This document shows, piece by piece, positions 11,317 through 21,627 of a stretch of 64,000 nt of DNA (positions are counted from its first letter, which is position 1; each line of letters begins with the position of its first letter). The stretch spans positions 24,158,501 through 24,222,500 of the forward strand of contig NC_091255.1 in assembly GCF_042477335.2 (NCBI RefSeq). The letters are read 5' to 3'. This DNA is from Ovis canadensis (taxonomy: Eukaryota > Chordata > Mammalia > Artiodactyla > Bovidae). The position numbers and the translations under genes were made by a program. Under the pieces are notes generated by a model. It was not told the origin of the DNA and ran no database searches. It saw only the letters and a list, made by a program, of their open reading frames with translations.

Positions 11317-12224
11317 AAAGTGACAGTCACGGAATAAAAAAGGATCAGTCTGTGAGGGCGAAGGGAATAAGAGTGACTATGGTGTCTTTGAGATTTCGAC
11401 TGCTTTAAGTACTTTTCAGGTAGCAGGAAGCAGCTGGTCGATAAAAGCACTGATGGAGCAAGGCAACAGTTAGCTGTGGTCCTTCATGAAAGTGTGTTCT
11501 CAGAGGTGGCTGCAGGTGGCGGTCAGATGGCCAGACGCCCCAGGGTCCGCCATTCCATCTGTGCAGTGAAGTCTCAGTATAACCTTGGCAAAGTCAGTGT
11601 CTTCCTTCTGAGACTCATTTTTTCCCATCAGTAATAGGAAGAGACCCTACTGAATTCTTATCTGCTGGTGCCTGAATTACCTTGAGCTTCCCATTCCCGC
11701 CCCCCGACATGTAGAGGCACATTTGTTTTGATGCTGCTTCTGAAATGGAGCAAAGATATTTTTGCATTTTTTTTCCTCTCCCAGGACACTTTTCAAGCCA
11801 CTGCTGCAGGTGGTCTTCAAGGGGAATTTCATCTCTGACATGCCAGGACTCCCATCCAGGTGTTAGGATGAAGAATACATGGAATGAAGGGGTTGTGAGG
11901 ATGTAAGACCTTCATGTGGAAGAGCCAGGCACAGAGGGGCTTCAGAGGGAGCTGAAGGACTCTCGGCTGGGGATGGCAGAAGGGGCTTTACGGAGACACT
12001 GGTGTCTGCAATGGGTAGAAAATTCACAGAGGGAGACAACCAGGAGGGCCCTGTGGGTGGAGCTTACAGGGGCAGCAAACCCTGGAGATAAGAAAGCATG
12101 GGACATCTGCAGAGAGTTGCAAATACTGTAACTACAGGAATCCATGGAGACATCACCTGCGTTACAAATGGCCAGGTCAGCAGTTTGCACTTCAGCCCAC
12201 TGACCATGGGAAACCATCAAGTTG
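11317..12224. other. Unassigned intergenic DNA with a MIR remnant
   Basis: 11570-11700 resembles + strand MIR (ACCTTGGCAAAGTCAG, GAGACTCATTTTTTCCCATC). No gene is recognisable in the remainder. Confidence 0.4.
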
Positions 12225-12434
12225 GCATCGTGGTTTTTTTGAATAATTAATTAATTCATTAATCTGACTGTAACGGGTCTTAGTTGCAACACCCAGGATC
12301 TTCATTGTGGCCTATGGACTCTCTAGCTGGTTGTGGTGCATGGGTTCAGGTGCTCCACAGCATGTGGGATCTTAGTTCTCTGGTCAAGGATTGAATCCTG
12401 ATCTTCTTAACCCCTGGATCACCAGGGAAGTTCC
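12225..12434 (-). mobile_element. CHR-type tRNA-derived SINE
   Basis: Reversed element from the T-rich tail and GGGTCTTAGTTGCAACACCC to the head GGATCACCAGGGAAGTTCC, typical of cetartiodactyl CHR SINEs. Confidence 0.82.
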
Positions 12435-12444
12435 AGCCTTGTGA

Positions 12445-12935
12445 CTTTTAAAACTTTTATTTATTTTTAATTGAAGGATAATTGCTTTACAGTATTGTAT
12501 TGGTTTCTACCAAACATCAACGTGAACCAGCCATAGGTTTACCCATGTCCCCTCCCACTTGAACCTCCTCCCCACCTCCCTCCCCATCCCACCCCTCTAG
12601 GTTGTTACAGAGCCCTGGTTTGAGTTCCCTGAGTCACGCAGCAAATTCCCTATCTATTTTACGTATGGTGATGTATGTTTCAGGTTACTCTCTGTACATT
12701 CCACCCTCTCCTTCCTTCCCCACCCCCACCCCCGTGTCCATAAGTCTATTCTCTAAGCCTGTGTTTCCACTGCGGCTCTGCAAATAGGTTCATCAGCACC
12801 ATCTTTCTAGATTCCATATACATACATCAGGATACAATATTTGTTTTTCTCTTTCTGACTTACTTCACTCTGTATAATAGGCTCTAGGTTCATCCACCTT
12901 GTTAGGACTGATTCAAATGTGTTCCTTCTTATCAA
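12445..12935 (-). mobile_element. L1 3' end fragment
   Basis: TTTTAATTGAAGGATAATTG, CAGCAAATTCCCTATCTATT and CTGACTTACTTCACTCTG mark reverse L1 3' UTR and the end of ORF2. Confidence 0.88.
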
Positions 12936-12954
12936 CCTTGTGATTTTAATGCAC

Positions 12955-13440
12955 AGATACGGGCCAGCTACCTTTCTTGAGCACCTAGTATGTGCTGCTT
13001 ATCCCATGCATCTGCACTGCACACCAAGTCTTCAGGACCTGGCGGTCACGTGTCTCTCTGGCCATTTCCTCACTGTCCTTCATGCCTCGCTGTCTTTACA
13101 CAAGCTCTTTCCTCTGTGGACAGGCCCCTTTCCACTTAACAGCCTTCCTGCTGGAGACTTTGCTTGAACAACATTCCTCTGGGAGGCCTCTCCCCTGTGG
13201 GCAATTCCCAGGCCTCCCCTGTGCCCTCCACATGGCACGTCCCCTACTGTCCTTGCACCAACTGGCTTTTCCTTATTTATCTGCGAGTCAAAGGGCAATG
13301 ACTTTTATTTTCTTGTTAGCTGTCTTCCCTGAGGCTAACCAAGGACTGAGAACAGGGCGGGCTGTTGAAAAGTATTGTGATCGGGAAAATAGAATTTGCA
13401 GCTATCTGGGCCAGGCCCTTGACATAAAACATAGCAGATC
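12955..13440 (+). mobile_element. Old L2 3' end
   Basis: GCTCTTTCCTCTGTGGACAG, GGAGGCCTCTCCCCTGTGGG and GGGCAATGACTTTTATTTTC follow the L2 3' consensus in order. It is strongly diverged. Confidence 0.65.
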
Positions 13441-13657
13441 TTATTTTTTTAATTTACTTATTTTTAAGAAATTACTTATTAGTACTTATTTGGCTTTGTT
13501 GGGTCTTAGTTGCGGCATGGGGGATCTTTAATCTTCACTGAGGCATCCAAACTCTTAGCTGTGGCATATGGGGTCAGATTTCTTGATCGGGGATCAAACG
13601 CATGCCTCTGGAATTGGGAGCACAGAGTGTTAGCTACTGGACTACCAGGGAAGTCCC
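13441..13657 (-). mobile_element. CHR-type tRNA-derived SINE
   Basis: GGCTTTGTTGGGTCTTAGTT through GGACTACCAGGGAAGTCCC, with the T-rich tail on the left. Confidence 0.85.
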
Positions 13658-14025
13658 AGTAGATCTTATTGAATGCTCACGCACACCCGTGAGACTTGAG
13701 TTACTCTTCCCATTTTGCATGAGAGATGTGACTATGGTGAGTTTATGCATCTGCTGATTTGCAGATGTGAGATTTAAACCCAGGTGTGTCTGCTCCGTGC
13801 TGCTGCAGAGCTCTTCTGCTCCATCATGTTCCTGGGACAGGGGCTCCATTGCTGGATGAAAAGACATGAGGTCAGAGGAGACACAGGCCACTTCCTCTCA
13901 TTCAATTTTCTCTATGCCCTACTCAGCTGGGACAGCTTCTACTAGGCCTCTCAAGATCCTTATCTGCACCTGCGCTTGGGGAACTTTTCCTATACCTCTC
14001 ACACCTCCCAGGAGAGTTGGAGAAA
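13658..14025. other. CCL1 upstream region, unassigned
   Basis: A possible reverse MIR at 13670-13790 (TGAGACTTGAGTTACTCTTC, GATTTAAACCCAGGTGTG). The rest is proximal 5' flank of CCL1. Confidence 0.4.
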
Positions 14026-14040
14026 GGAATTTTCCACGTG
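14026..14040. promoter_or_regulatory. kappaB-type decamer overlapping an E-box, upstream of CCL1
   Basis: GGAATTTTCC at 14026-14035 fits GGRRNNYYCC perfectly, and its last C begins the palindromic E-box CACGTG at 14035-14040. The pair lies about 175 bp before the CCL1 start codon and 75 bp before the TATA-like box. NF-kappaB control is usual for inflammatory chemokines; use of this site is inferred. Confidence 0.5.
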
Positions 14041-14112
14041 GTCACTGGACGTGAGTAACTGTGGCTTCCCCACCTCTGCACCGGGGCTTGGAAAACCCCA
14101 CCCAGGTCTTCT

Positions 14113-14120
14113 GATAAAAG
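14113..14120 (+). promoter_or_regulatory. TATA-like box of CCL1
   Basis: GATAAAAG lies 94 bp before the CCL1 ATG. Transcription starting about 30 bp downstream would give a 5' UTR of roughly 65-70 nt, a usual size for chemokine genes. The assignment rests on position and sequence only. Confidence 0.55.
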
Positions 14121-14213
14121 CCCTGGGCCCTGCAGGATAGACTAGAGGAGAACTCTTTGCATCACCAGACTCACTGAGACCCTTGCAGCGAGGTCTGAGC
14201 CGGACAACCCGAG

Positions 14214-16988
14214 ATGAAGCTCATCATCCCCGCACTGGTGTGCCTGCTGCTGGCAGGGATGTGGTTACAGGATGTGGACACCAAGAGCAGTGAGTTTGGC
14301 TGGAGTCACTTTGCTTCTCTTTGGGGAGGGCGGAGACTCAGGCGGGCACTCTGGGGTTGCAGGGTGGGGGAACAGGTTCACCTTGAGCTCCCTGCCTCCA
14401 TCTCCACTCCTTCGGGAAGAATTCTCCTCAAAGAGGAGGAAGGGAGGTCTTGGATGGGGGCAGGGGGCCAGCAAAAGAAACGTGACTCTGGAGTCCACAC
14501 TGACCACTGAGCAGCTCGCTTCAGTCAAAGGAGGTCTGCTTCGTCTAGACTCTGCAGACTGATGGATGGAAGTGGTGAGGTCATTTACGCCAGCTGGAGG
14601 CCTGAGGTCCAGAGGAGGGACCGATAGGGGTCTTGCCTCCACCACGCAGAATCTGAGGTCAGGACAGATTGGCTAACCTTGGGCAAGTCACTTGACCTCC
14701 CAAACTCTGATTTTGCCATCAGTAAATTGGGATTTGATAATGCCTACCCTCTAAAGCCCCTCCAGTACTTTGGCCACCTCATGCGAAGAGTTGACTCATT
14801 GGAAAAGACTCTGATGCTGGGAGGGATTGGGGGCAGGAGGAGAAGGGGATGACAGAGGATGAGATGGCTGGATGGCATCACGGACTTAATGGACGTGAGT
14901 CTGAGTGAACTCCAGGAGTTAGTGATGGACACGGAGGCCTGGCGTGCTGCGATTCATGGGGTCTCAAAGAGTCGGACACGACTGAGCGACTGAACTGAAC
15001 TGAACCCTCTAAAGCTGGTGAGAGAATACTGACCTTACAACAGACATATGAAATGGGCTTTGCAAGCAGTCAAACTAGAAGGTCTGAAATGCAAGTCTTT
15101 TGAGGGCAGGCTGAGGGGTGGGGTTGCAAACCGGCAGAGTGGAACTTGGGGATCCGAGCTGTGAGCAGGGTAGAGGACCTTCTGGAGTGGTTGGGGGTGG
15201 GGGAAAGCTTGGTGGTTCCCAGGAAGCTCTTTCCTGATCACTTCTTCGAGTTTAAGTTCCTAGCACAGTCTCTAATCCCGCCCCAAATAGCAGACTGCAA
15301 TTGAATCAGACTCACCAGGGCCCCAGGGCCCCTGAACCATGCTCTAGCAGTGGGATGTCATAGCTAGAAGAGCCTTTAGAAATCAGTTTTTAAAAGTCTT
15401 GCTTTACAGCTGGGAGGTCCGGAGTTCAGAGGAAAGGCTCATCTTGACCAAAGCCGCACAGCTGTTTGGTCGGGGCCTGGGACCTGAACCCCAGTGTTCT
15501 GACTCTGCCTGAACGCAGAGCGAGGTGGCTGATGAGACGCTAGGTCCTTTGGATGCGGCCCCAAAGCCTGAGCCTGTCCCGGAAGCGTTTTTCCGCCCTG
15601 CATCCTGAGTGAGAGGAACTCAATATGGGTTGAGGAATAAATGCGAGCCATTCTTGGGCTTCTCTTCCAGTGCACGTGCCATCCTCCAATTGCTGTTACA
15701 GGACAGTGAAGAGAAAGATTTCTCCGAAGAAAATCCGATGTTACAAGCACATCAGCTCCACCTGCTCCCACGAAAACCATCTAATGTAAGAAATGTATCC
15801 TCTTCCGTCCCTAACAACTTCTCCAGAGAACAGAAACGGGCCCACCTGGGATTAGAGTGGCAGACGCTAGATGGCGATGTTCCACTAGATTAAGGTGTTT
15901 TTTTTTTAACCAAGCCATCGAGCCTGCCAAAACCTTGGGTGCAGAGCCAAGAGTGGACGCTAGGGAGAGCACCTTTGCTCCCGCAGAGACATGGGTTTCT
16001 TGAAGCTCCAAGGCGCCAAGTATTGTATCTTAATATTTTACGCCCAGAGCTTAAAAGCTCCCGGCACTACTGTGTGATGGTACGAGTGAGGGGGGTCTCA
16101 ATTAGTTCCTGTCTCTAGATTTGCCATCCTATAACCTTGGGTGACTCTGGGCAGGTAACTTTTCTGAACCTGATTATCTGAGTAGCTCTCGGCACTCCTG
16201 AGCTGTGAAGTGGCATAACCACAACAGCTGCATCACAGGGTCCTTACAAAGTTCCAAGGAGGTATCTTACACTTGACACGCAGTGTCTGTGAGACATGAG
16301 ACACTTTCATGTGTATTTTCTCAATCAGCTAACTCTCCTGGGGCACGCATTTTCATCATCATGAAAACTGAGGTTCAGGGAATTGAAGAAATTTGCCTAA
16401 GGTCGTGCAGATAATTAAAGGCAGAACTGATCTATGGTTTTTGGACAACAGCCAAGTTTGGGAGGTGGACAGATCAGAGAAGAAACAGACGCGCGCACAA
16501 ACACATACCCCCAAAGCAATGTTTAGGGGGTCCAAATGGATACAGACACATGAAAAGACGGAGCAGGTGAACTCTCAGAGAGATTCTAGGAGAGGATTTG
16601 TTTCCATGCTAGCAAGCTGTCTACAGCCTTGGCTCTTCCCTGATGCACTGAATCCACCAAAGGGTCCAGGAAATGCAATTTAAAGAACTACCACCCCACC
16701 CCCACCCCCGGTGAAGCTTGGGTGTTCCTCCTGGAGTACACATCACAGATCTGACGTAACACTTCATTTTACAGGTGCACAGCTCAGGGGCACCCAGGAG
16801 TGACGTGTGCGTGGCACCCAGGGAGCTCAGGGGCACCCAGGGGTGACACAGGTGACTCAGTCCCTCTTCTATTCTCTGCCCACAGATTGAAGCTGACTGG
16901 AGGCCTAGAGGCTTGTGTCTTCCAGAAAGACTCGTGGGTTCAGGCTTATTTAAAGAGGATAAACCCCTGCCTGGGAAAGGAAATGTGA
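14214..16988 (+). CDS. CCL1: C-C motif chemokine ligand 1 (I-309 type), three exons
   Basis: Secreted chemokine; in mammals CCL1 is the ligand of CCR8 and attracts monocytes and T-cell subsets. Coding exons are 14214-14289, 15671-15785 and 16886-16988, in phases 1 and 2, with GT-AG introns of 1381 and 1100 bp. The spliced frame gives 97 residues. Residues 1-23 or so form a hydrophobic signal peptide whose core ([11 protein letters not shown]) I recognise from human CCL1. Six cysteines (33, 34, 49, 57, 74, 92) include the adjacent CC pair and the extra pair typical of CCL1. The tail reads [12 protein letters not shown], aligning with human EACALDTVGWVQ. The start is the only ATG placed just before the signal peptide. 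No stop or frameshift interrupts it. It ends in GKEM rather than a basic tail and has no N-X-S/T sequon. Intron 1 contains a BovB 3' fragment and MIR sequence. Identity is strong; exon boundaries come from splice consensus and phase. Confidence 0.95.
14645..14752 (+). repeat. MIR fragment in CCL1 intron 1
   Basis: GGCTAACCTTGGGCAAGTCA and CTGATTTTGCCATCAGTAAA follow the MIR core closely. Confidence 0.7.
14755..15008 (+). mobile_element. BovB LINE 3' fragment in CCL1 intron 1
   Basis: CAGTACTTTGGCCACCTCAT through GGACACGACTGAGCGACTGA, then the GAACT repeat tail: the last 250 bp of BovB. Confidence 0.9.
15375..15505 (-). repeat. MIR fragment in CCL1 intron 1
   Basis: CTTTACAGCTGGGAGGTCCG and ACCTGAACCCCAGTGTTCTG match reverse MIR in order. 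Confidence 0.6.
16100..16440. repeat. MIR remnants in CCL1 intron 2
   Basis: 16110-16190 resembles + strand MIR (GGGTGACTCTGGGCAGGTAA). 16310-16435 resembles the reverse strand (GAAAACTGAGGTTCAGGGAA, AAGGTCGTGCAGATAATTAA). Confidence 0.5.
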
Positions 16989-17160
16989 GCTGATCCCTTC
17001 CCATCCTGGACTCAGGACACCACGTGGCTTCACTTGTCTCACTTCACATCGGTCCTTCTGCCCCATCTTCACCGGGTCACTCCAAAGGGGCTGCTGGGTT
17101 CTAATAAGCTCTGTTGTTGCACTTTATATATTTAAATTCTAGAATCTTTAAGTTCTGTCC

Positions 17161-17206
17161 GCCACCCCCCCCCCCCACCTGCCACCCCCCACCTGCCACC
17201 CCGTGC
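17161..17206 (+). repeat. C-rich short tandem repeat 3' of CCL1
   Basis: A poly-C run (17164-17176) followed by repeated CCACCTGCCACCCC units. Low-complexity microsatellite-like DNA. Confidence 0.7.
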
Positions 17207-17304
17207 CTCTTGGACCCCACAGGGATTTCAAGGTGCAAAGTTGATTGACATTGAGCGGGCTGGGGCCAGGGGGCGGAGAGGAGGGAAACAGGTTGGAATT
17301 GGTG

Positions 17305-17412
17305 TCAAGGGGAACTGACTTCTTTTATTATTATTTAATTTTTATTGGAGTATAGATGCTTTACAATGTTGTGGTAGTTTCTACTGCACAGCAAGGTGAA
17401 TTCTTGATACTG
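17305..17412 (-). mobile_element. Short L1 3' end
   Basis: TTTATTGGAGTATAGATGCT and ACAATGTTGTGGTAGTTTCT are reverse L1 terminal sequence. Confidence 0.8.
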
Positions 17413-19189
17413 TGGAACTGACTTCTTGTCAATAGGAGCCAATAAATGACTCAGCACAACTCAGCTGACTGCCTTTGTCCTGGGGGAATAAACGTTGATT
17501 TGGGTTGTGATGTAGATGGGGCTGGGTCCCCACTTGCATGCTCTCTGCCCCTGCCCTGCCCTGTTCAGAGGGTTTGGAGGCTATTGTTATCCAAAAGTCA
17601 CAGCTGCCCTAGCTGGGGAGGAGGGGGTGCTGGGGGGGTGGTTGCCATCTGCCTGTAAAACGTAGCTAGCCCTGCTGTAGAGAGGAGGTGGCTAAGGGCT
17701 GGAGAGATCGACACCTACAGGCCTGAGGACACATAGCAAGTCAGGATTGGATCTGGCCTTAAATCTCAGGGTTCCTGCTGCGGTCAAGTCATGTCCTACT
17801 GCTTGGCTGCCTACAAAACCAAACTCTCAAGTGTTGACAGAAAGGAAAATTGCCTTTAATCAGCATGCCAGCAATCTGGGGAGATGGTGGACTCAGGATC
17901 CCCCCAAAAACCGTCTCGGAAGATTCTGCTCAGCCATGAAAGCTTCTAAAGGGAAACAGGAAAGCCATCTCAGTTAATCATTGGGAGGGGATGGAAGTCA
18001 GAGTCCTCAGCGTCCCCCATTGTGTGCAATGCTTGTCGACTGCTCATGATCTTTTTTTAGATGCTATCTTTTGACATAGTGTGTTCTCTAGATTCCTGAA
18101 GGAATGAGAAGAACTGGGGAAAAGATCTGGTTATCTGTTACTTATTCTTTATTTCTGCTTCTCTGATCTATGGAAAAAGCGACAAGTTAGGTAACCTATT
18201 GTATGATCAAAAGATTTGAAAGGTGTGCTAAGGCTGGAGATGATAGAACACCCCTCTGGCTGGAATTCCAGTTATCAGTGGCAATCATGACAGATCACAC
18301 TGATCGAAAAACAAAAGAAAATCCCTTTAGACAAAAGTGGCCTCCTGAAGAGAGCTCTTTTCTGCCAAAAGTTGCTTACACTGCCTTCCAGGGTAGAAAT
18401 CTTTTCCAAGTCCCCATGTGCCAAGTGACTGCCTGGCACAGCATGGCAGAGGGACCCTGTGTCCACTGGGCAGGGCCTGGAGAGTTAATTAGCAGGATCT
18501 TTTCCTGGGGAGGGTCCAGGCAGGTGGGTCTATGTCTGATGGAGATGCCAACAGAGGTCATCCAGAGGAGGGAGGCAGTCTCGAGAAGAAACAGGTGAAC
18601 CCCCAGAGGACAGAGAGGAAGAGGAGGCCCTGTCCCTTTAAAAGGGGCAGTCACATGCTCCAACTTACCTGCAACTCTAGGGAGACTAGTGTCAACTACA
18701 AATTGGCACTTACCAAGAGCACTGCCGAGGATTGAACAACAAAGGCATTTGCCATCTGCCTCTACAGAGACTGAACCCCATGCTGCTCTAGCTGATGACC
18801 TGCAACAGTCCCTGAGGGAGTCCAGGGTGGAGTGAGGCACTCTCTGCTCCAGGGAATCTGGTGGGACAGGTTTTTAGATAGTTGGATGTTTTTAGGAACA
18901 GATTTTATGATCTCAATTCTTCCAACTTCTCATATCTAGAGAAGCACTGAATCCCTTCATGGTGACGTAAGATCCTCAGGACAAACAAAAACCTTTCGTA
19001 AAATGAGTGCTTCATGGCAATGAGCTCCCCCTTCACCAAAACCTTGCATATTGTCTTCCCCCCACTGCTGCTTTGGAGCAGTCTCTCAAAGCTATCTGAG
19101 ATGCTGTCTCACAGGGTGCAGTCCTCATTTTGGCCCAAATAAAATTTAACTCATAGCTCTCAAGTTACACATCTTTTCTTAGCCAACAC
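17413..19189. other. Unassigned intergenic DNA, possible old LTR end
   Basis: No gene is recognisable. 19020-19180 (CCCAAATAAAATTTAACTCA, then TAGCTCTCAAGTTACACA) has the layout of an LTR polyadenylation region, but I cannot name a family. Open frames such as 18203-18598 have no recognisable domain. Confidence 0.3.
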
Positions 19190-19440
19190 TACTCTAGTAC
19201 TCTTGCCTGGAAAATCCCATGGATGGAGGAGCCTGGTGGGCTGCACTCCATGGGGTGGCTAAGAGTCGGACACAACTGAGCGACTTCACTTTCACTTTTC
19301 ACTTTCATGCACTGGAGAAGGAAACGGCAACCCATTCCAGTGTTCTTGCCTGGAGAATCCCAGGGACGGGGGAGCCTGGTGGGCTGCTGTCGCACAGAGT
19401 CGGACACGACTGAAGCGACAGCAGCCGCAGCAGTAGCAGC
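19190..19440 (+). mobile_element. BOV-A2 SINE, 5'-truncated
   Basis: AGTACTCTTGCCTGGAAAAT begins inside monomer 1; monomer 2 and an AGCAGC-type tail follow. Confidence 0.9.
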
Positions 19441-20479
19441 AAAGAAAAGAGTGAATTCTGAGTCTCGGATATGGTGCCTTTAGGAGAGAAAGTCTTGTGT
19501 CCTGAGTCTCAGGGCTTCTCCCACTTTCTCCAGCATTCAGCACACAGTGCTTCAGGCTCATCTTAAGCACCTCCTCCTTCTGCCCCCAAGACTACCCTGC
19601 TTCCTGGGCTCCCCTTCACCAGACCATTGCAGTAGGCGGCTCTCAGTCAGCTTGTTGCAGGAAGGGGGACCTGTTCCACGGCACAAAAGTGGGCTCCTGT
19701 CTAATACTCAGAAACGAGTTGTCCGAGGAGACACGTGTGCTCAGGAAGCTAGATATTGGGAAGGGGCGCCTGGGTGGAGAGCAGGAGGGGAAGGGAACCC
19801 AGGAGAACTGCTCTGCCACCTGGCTCGCAGTCTCGGGTTTTATGGTGATGGGATTAGTTTCCGGGTTGTCTTTAGCCAATTATTCTAACCCAGAGTCCTT
19901 CCTGGTTCAGCCAAGAGGGATGCCAGCGAGAAGGATTCTGGGAGGTGGTCGGACACGTGGTGTCACTTTTTGACCTTTCCTGAACTCTCCCAGTTGGTGG
20001 TGGCTTATTAGTTTTGAGTTCCTTACTGTAGACGGTCACTGTGGTGCCTGGCCAGGGTGGGCGGTTTCAGTCAGCGTGCTTTCCCTAACACCTTTCTTGC
20101 CAACCCTGTCCTGCCCTTGGGCCCTGCCCCAGACTTCTCCTCCTAGCATCTCCCACCCTCGGCCCTCCCCACTGTTCCAAGGCCTTCAGAGCTGAGTCCA
20201 AACTCCCATCTTAACATTCCAATTCCTCTGTAAGCACGCCTCAACCTTCCTTTCCAAAGGTCTGCGGCTTTTCAGTTCTGAATCCCACACGCCAATTATT
20301 TGGGGATGTTTGCCGCAAGCCCTCTCCCCTCTTTTCCATCTGGCATTTCTTCCTACATACATCTTCCTACATACATCTGAGCCCCTGTTGGCTCAGATGT
20401 ATCTGTATTTAGGGCGCCTCAAAGCGCCCCCTGCTGGTTGGGAGTTATCCCTGAAGAAAACACTACTGCTGTATTGGAG
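19441..20479. other. Unassigned intergenic DNA, L2-like in part
   Basis: 20080-20320 resembles L2 (TCCAAACTCCCATCTTAACA and pyrimidine-rich flanks). 20345-20405 holds a small inverted repeat around ATACATCT. Otherwise unrecognised. Confidence 0.35.
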
Positions 20480-20660
20480 ATTTTATTTACTTATCCGGCT
20501 GCACTGGGTCTTAGGTGTGGCGTGTACACTCTTTAGTTGCAGCATGTGAAACGCTTAACTGTGGAATCTTGGATCTAGTTCCCTGAGCAGTGATCGAAAC
20601 CAGGACCCCTGTGTTGGGAGTACGGAGTCTTAGCCACTGGACCACCAGCAAACCCCCTGC
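20480..20660 (-). mobile_element. CHR-type tRNA-derived SINE
   Basis: CCGGCTGCACTGGGTCTTAG through TTAGCCACTGGACCACCAGC, reversed. Confidence 0.82.
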
Positions 20661-20737
20661 ATTTGAGGTTTTAAACAAAGTGTATTTTCTGCAAAATAAG
20701 TTAGTGGTCCTAAAACTGTATACATCTTTCCATAATA

Positions 20738-20945
20738 ACTTCCCCTGTTGGCTCAGGCAGTAAAGAATCTGCCTGCTAATGCAGGAGACCTGGATTTGAT
20801 TCCTGGATTGGGAAGATCTCCTGGAGAAGGGAATGGCTTACCCATTCCAGTATTCTTGCCTGGAGAATTTCATGGGCAGAGGAGCCTACAGTTCATGGGG
20901 AGGCAAAGAGTTGGACATGACTGAGTGACTAACACTTCCTTGCTT
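20738..20945 (+). mobile_element. Bov-tA SINE
   Basis: TTCCCCTGTTGGCTCAGGCA through GAGTTGGACATGACTGAGTG; full-length with scattered substitutions. Confidence 0.9.
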
Positions 20946-21384
20946 TTCCATAATAATATATTAAGCAATACCCTCACACTCACCAGGCACTGTCCTTCTT
21001 AGATTGCAATGGCCCTTCAAACCCATGGCTCTCTAGGCATGCTCACTACCCACTGGGGAGGTAGGCAGGAGGGAGACCCACTGCCCCTAGCTTACAGGAG
21101 CAGGAGTTGGGGCTCCTGATAGGAATCAAGTGGCTCAAGAGATCACCAATATTCAAAATAAATCCCCAACCAGCCACAATCTGAATAATACTAAATATTA
21201 TTTTAAGACATGGTACATTTTGCGTCAGGAAACCAAAAGCACTCCATTGGAAAATTAAGGTCAAATTAGTCCAGGGTAGGGACAGGAGGCCCTGTGGGGG
21301 GAACAGTTCTCGTCCTCTGGTTTGGTCTTAGTGTGGCCAGAAGAGTTCAAGTCTTCAGGGTGTGATTTTTTTAAAATAATTAAT

Positions 21385-21627
21385 ATTTGAATATTTAAAA
21401 TATTTATTTATTTGGCTGTATCGGATCTTTGTTTCCCCATGAGGGATATTTCATCGTGGTGCACAGACTGTCTAATTGTATTGCACAGGCTCAGTAATTG
21501 CAGCCTGTGGGGTTAGTTGCTCTGTGGCCGGTGGGTGTGGGATCTTAGTTCCAGGACCAGGGATTGAACCCATGTCCCCTGCATCGCAAAGTAGATTCTT
21601 AACCACTGGACCACAAGGGAAGTCCCG
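21385..21627 (-). mobile_element. CHR-type SINE interrupting the chemokine pseudogene
   Basis: Reversed element from GGCTGTATCGGATCTTTGTT to the head GGACCACAAGGGAAGTCCC. It begins directly where exon 3 of the CCL13-like pseudogene breaks off. Confidence 0.85.

Noticed and set aside
17446-17456. TGACTCAGCA motif after CCL1, considered as an enhancer
   Set aside because: Single short AP-1/Maf-type motif without conserved context; similar matches at 34741 and 62226 suggest chance.
18203-18598. 131-codon + strand frame, considered as a retroviral gene remnant
   Set aside because: No gag, protease, polymerase or envelope motif seen; only a vague LTR-like end nearby.
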